A stretch of DNA of 6,894 bases from assembly GCA_041306005.1 (NCBI GenBank), contig JBFYKJ010000076.1, positions 1 to 6,894 on the forward strand, read 5' to 3'. The DNA comes from JBFYKJ01 sp041306005. GTDB taxonomy: Archaea > Altiarchaeota > Altiarchaeia > JAFGQM01. The notes below the pieces were generated by a model. That model saw nothing but the letters and a program-made list of their open reading frames with translations, did no database searches and was not told where the DNA came from. Position numbers and translations under genes: made by a program. How positions within the stretch are numbered: the stretch's first letter is position 1; each line of letters opens with the position of its first letter. Below are positions 4,466 through 6,894 of the stretch, piece by piece.

Positions 4466-5386
4466 ATGGACCTGAACAGCTTTCTCAAGGACAAGCTTTG
4501 GCTCTTCATGCTAATCGCCATAGTCTTAGCATTAGCCGTTCCCCAGGCCGGGGTGCATGCGACCCCCTACTCCATCTACTTCCTCCTTGCGCTGATGTTC
4601 TTCACGAGCCTCGGCATCGAGCTTCATGAGCTTCGCAGGGCGATGTCTCAAAAGGGCATCCTCCTCGCGGCATTCGCCATGATGTTCTTCGTGGCCCCCG
4701 CCATCGCGTTCATGTTCTCGGGCGGGCTTGAGCCGGAAATGGCGCTTGGGCTCGTCCTCTACGCGGCGATGCCCGCCGCGATGGCGAACGCATTCTATAT
4801 TAAGAGGATGGGAAGCAACGGGGCGTTCGCCCTTGCGATAACGGTGCTGACAACGCTTGCGTCCCCCTTCCTGACGCCGCTCGCCGTGAAGGCCTTCACC
4901 GGCATGTTCATACAGATAGACATGATGGGCCTCTTCCTCTCGCTCCTCAAGATGGTAATCATCCCGTTCGCCGCCGCGGAGCTGCTTCGCAGGTATTCCC
5001 CGGGCACGGCCAAGCGCTTGTTGGGATGGTCGGGCGCCGCAAGCACTATCTGCATATTCTTCGTCGTCTTTGGCGTGATCTCATCCGCGTCCGGGGAATT
5101 GTGGAGCCTCGGCTATTTGGCGCTCCTGACGATACTACTCGGCCTTGCAAGCTTCGCCGTCTGCTACGCCCTCCCCAAGGAGCGCTTTGTCATCGGCTAT
5201 GGCAACGCTGTTAGGAATGGCACCCTTGCGATGGTCGTGGCGCTCGAGGTTTTCGGGCCGGTGGCGGCGCTCCCGTCGGTGATGATGACCCTCGTCCACA
5301 ACGCGATGATGGTGCCGCTCGTGTTCTTCACGGATAGGAGGATGAAGGCGAGAACTGTGCGGGAAAGGCAACCCCCCTCGATATAG
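4466..5386 (+). CDS. BASS/SBF-family (bile acid:sodium symporter-like) membrane transporter
   Basis: A 306-aa, very hydrophobic protein with about ten membrane segments (near 11-28, 33-51, 64-85, 92-110, 118-145, 153-173, 187-208, 213-236, 252-270 and 272-290), the usual count and length for BASS (SBF, Pfam PF01758). The two inverted-repeat crossover regions are recognisable: GLVLYAAMPAAMANAF (95-110) continuing to TTLASPFLTPL (129-139), and GNAVRNGTLA (246-255) followed by TLVHNAMM (275-282). The family moves organic anions with Na+; the substrate here is unknown. Residues aligned by memory with Na+ ligands of the Neisseria homologue look replaced. The ATG at 4466 was chosen because it directly precedes a natural head (MDLNSFLKDK) and first helix. 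An upstream in-frame TTG at 4391 would add a Gly/Pro/Ser-rich 25-residue stretch with no sign of conservation. The gene may be read from the SSB promoter. Confidence 0.85.
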   Translation: MDLNSFLKDKLWLFMLIAIVLALAVPQAGVHATPYSIYFLLALMFFTSLGIELHELRRAMSQKGILLAAFAMMFFVAPAIAFMFSGGLEPEMALGLVLYAAMPAAMANAFYIKRMGSNGAFALAITVLTTLASPFLTPLAVKAFTGMFIQIDMMGLFLSLLKMVIIPFAAAELLRRYSPGTAKRLLGWSGAASTICIFFVVFGVISSASGELWSLGYLALLTILLGLASFAVCYALPKERFVIGYGNAVRNGTLAMVVALEVFGPVAALPSVMMTLVHNAMMVPLVFFTDRRMKARTVRERQPPSI

Positions 5387-5400
5387 GCTGCTTGCGTATC

Positions 5401-5407
5401 TTAAATA
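5401..5407 (+). promoter_or_regulatory. TATA-like box for the Cys-rich surface protein gene
   Basis: TTAAATA is centred 25 nt before the ATG at 5429, so a leaderless transcript is expected. The surrounding 40 nt are strongly AT-rich against GC-rich flanks, and no Shine-Dalgarno sequence is present. Confidence 0.55.
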
Positions 5408-5428
5408 CTTAATCTTATAACTATTTTC

Positions 5429-6894
5429 ATGTTTAAAGGCCAGGTCCACAAGGCGGCGCTCGCGGCGGTTGCCGCCATATTGCTGGTGGGCGCAAGCATA
5501 TACGTCTCCAGTTTCTTGTCTTTGGTTTCCGCTGCGGATTCAGTTGCCCAAGCCGCTGCCGACAGTACGACTGCCCAGGCAGCCGAAGCCTCAACCTGCG
5601 AGGGCGGCGATTTCTCCCTGGACGGCAAGCTCAGCCAGGAGGACCTTGACGAGCTGGCCGCGATACTGGACGGGCTGCAGGCGAGCGGCCAATACTCCCG
5701 GGACTGGTGGTGCGGCGATGTGAATGCCGACGGGTTTGTGACAAGCGATGACGAGATTTGCCTTACCGGCCTTATAACAGGTACCATCAGAAAGGCCTCC
5801 GACTGCCCGAAGTGCGAGGCGTCGGACTATGAGATCTGCCACGACGGCCTGGACAACGACTGCGACGGGCAGACGGACAGGAAAACTTCGTACACATATA
5901 GCTCCGACATGGAGGCTGCATCAACCATCGACTTGTGCGAATGTGGTAGGTGGACGGCGTGCGAGATGGAATACGACGCTGACGGGATTCCGGGCTTTGC
6001 AAGCGCCTCTGACGCAAAGTGGTGCCGGGACATGAGCGACGGGAGGGGTTACCGCTGGCTGGGCGTGAGCGAGATGAACACATACTGCGCGTCCGGCGAG
6101 GATGAGGGCAACCTGATGCACTGCCAGTATGACGAGACTATATGCGCGGCACCTAACGAATGGAAAACCTGCACTTCGGGGATCTCGTGCACCGAGCGCG
6201 TCGACATCGAGGGCGGCCCATTCTGGTGCAGGCTCATAGGGGACCCGAGCAGGGACTACGACTGGAGCAGCGCAGATTACCCTAGCTTTAAATGGGTCGA
6301 GTGCGCCAACTGCGGGGACAGCACCAAGTGCCAAGACAGCGGGTATGAGAACTACAAGGAGTACGCCCTAGGCTTTGTCAGCTATTGCGGCGATGTGATG
6401 CAGATGTGCAGCGACCCCGGGGAATGGTGGGGCTGCAATGGGCAGAATATTGGCAGGACGTTTGTCGTGCGCGAGACGGAGTATGAATGCACGGAATCGG
6501 GCATGGAGCGCAAGGTGGAATGCCCGGCAGACTCGCTAAGCGAGCTTGTGACTAAGGTACAGAAGGCCGAGTCAGGCATGTCAACCTCGGTTGACCTGTG
6601 CATGGCGTCGGGCGGCTACATATCATCAAGGGCCGTTTTGGACGCAGTCTCCAACCTGGAGGAGGTGTACTTCCGATGCATCGACAGCAGTGTATGCGGC
6701 CCCGGCAGCACGCTGCAGGTCGCCGAGGCCCAGATCACGGCATACGCCTCGGTGCAGTTTACCGCATTCGTTGACTGCACTCGCGGCGAAAGTGGCTATA
6801 AGTGCACGGTCGAGGTGTTCAAGGCCAACGCTACCAATTCTGGCTGTGACGAGGAGGTCCCCTGCAACGAGACGCGCGTCGAAGGCACCGCCAC
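5429..6894 (+). CDS. Cys-rich exported/anchored protein with dockerin-like Ca loops and MopE-type motif, 3' end cut
   Basis: The frame is open from ATG 5429 to the right edge, 488 complete codons, so the C-terminus is missing. Order: MFKGQ head and a hydrophobic segment (about 8-31), an Ala/Ser linker (to 56), then two 12-residue EF-hand-type loops as in dockerin type I: DFSLDGKLSQED (61-72) and DVNADGFVTSDD (97-108). Both have acidic/polar residues at loop positions 1, 3, 5 and 12. Next is EICHDGLDNDCDGQTD (135-150), the putative metal-binding motif of MopE-like proteins (Pfam PF11617). From about 170 on there is a Trp/Cys-rich region of unrecognised fold. 32 Cys in 488 residues point to many disulfides outside the cytoplasm. 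NxT sequons occur at Asn467 and Asn480. K3-G4-Q5 before the hydrophobic segment recalls an archaeal prepilin cleavage site, though Glu at +5 is absent. Likely a calcium-stabilised envelope or secreted protein; partner and role unknown. Confidence 0.85.
   Translation, partial: MFKGQVHKAALAAVAAILLVGASIYVSSFLSLVSAADSVAQAAADSTTAQAAEASTCEGGDFSLDGKLSQEDLDELAAILDGLQASGQYSRDWWCGDVNADGFVTSDDEICLTGLITGTIRKASDCPKCEASDYEICHDGLDNDCDGQTDRKTSYTYSSDMEAASTIDLCECGRWTACEMEYDADGIPGFASASDAKWCRDMSDGRGYRWLGVSEMNTYCASGEDEGNLMHCQYDETICAAPNEWKTCTSGISCTERVDIEGGPFWCRLIGDPSRDYDWSSADYPSFKWVECANCGDSTKCQDSGYENYKEYALGFVSYCGDVMQMCSDPGEWWGCNGQNIGRTFVVRETEYECTESGMERKVECPADSLSELVTKVQKAESGMSTSVDLCMASGGYISSRAVLDAVSNLEEVYFRCIDSSVCGPGSTLQVAEAQITAYASVQFTAFVDCTRGESGYKCTVEVFKANATNSGCDEEVPCNETRVEGTA

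Noticed and set aside
4075..4521. Minus-strand 148-codon frame opposite the SSB gene and transporter start
   Set aside because: Antisense to a clear OB-fold protein, with a repetitive Leu/Ala-rich translation typical of antisense frames in GC-rich DNA.
5921..6334. Minus-strand 137-codon frame within the Cys-rich gene
   Set aside because: It is antisense to a continuous 488-codon frame with recognisable Ca-loop and MopE motifs; its translation has no recognisable domain.
1..6894. CRISPR arrays, insertion sequences, rRNA or tRNA genes
   Set aside because: No regularly spaced repeats, no transposase-like frame with terminal inverted repeats, and no RNA gene signatures were found on either strand.

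Overview
The window reads as a GC-rich archaeal chromosome segment. The evidence is an FAD-dependent geranylgeranyl reductase for archaeal ether lipids next to a 2[4Fe-4S] ferredoxin, a single-OB-fold archaeal-type ssDNA-binding protein, a near-absence of Shine-Dalgarno sequences, and TATA-like boxes centred about 25-31 nt before several start codons, as expected for leaderless archaeal transcripts. The last gene carries dockerin-like loops and a MopE-type metal-binding motif. From memory, such surface proteins are common in DPANN genomes (Micrarchaeota/Diapherotrites-like), so that placement is a low-confidence guess; 'archaeon' is fairly secure.

Layout. 1-223: possibly the first codons of a minus-strand gene running off the left edge, then a GC-rich spacer with a perfect 8-bp hairpin and a T-tract. 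224-796 (-): DUF429-type predicted nuclease with an RNase H fold. 797-871: AT-rich divergent promoter region. 872-1048 (+): 58-aa ferredoxin. 1088-2290 (+): geranylgeranyl reductase. 2291-2461: spacer with alternative hairpins, a T-rich/TATA element and a structured leader. 2462-3046 (+): NYN-domain (PIN-like) predicted RNase, with base use unlike its neighbours. 3036-3620 (+): membrane-anchored single-HKD phospholipase D/Nuc-like protein, overlapping the NYN gene by 11 nt. 3672-4001 (-): HPF/RaiA-like ribosome hibernation factor. 4081-4371 (+): OB-fold ssDNA-binding protein, divergent from the previous gene. 4466-5386 (+): BASS/SBF-family membrane transporter. 5429 to the right edge (+): a Cys-rich secreted or anchored protein of at least 488 aa, open to the window end.

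How the genes work together. Ferredoxin plus geranylgeranyl reductase form a lipid-saturation module: the ferredoxin is the likely electron donor for reducing the isoprenoid chains. The NYN and PLD proteins form a coupled pair of predicted nuclease-fold proteins, one cytoplasmic and one anchored facing outward. The hibernation factor and SSB are housekeeping nucleic-acid genes sharing a promoter region. The transporter and the Cys-rich protein belong to the cell envelope. The two places most worth a second look are the Cys-rich dockerin/MopE protein, with a pilin-like N-terminus, and the NYN-PLD pair, whose leader can fold the NYN start codon into a hairpin.
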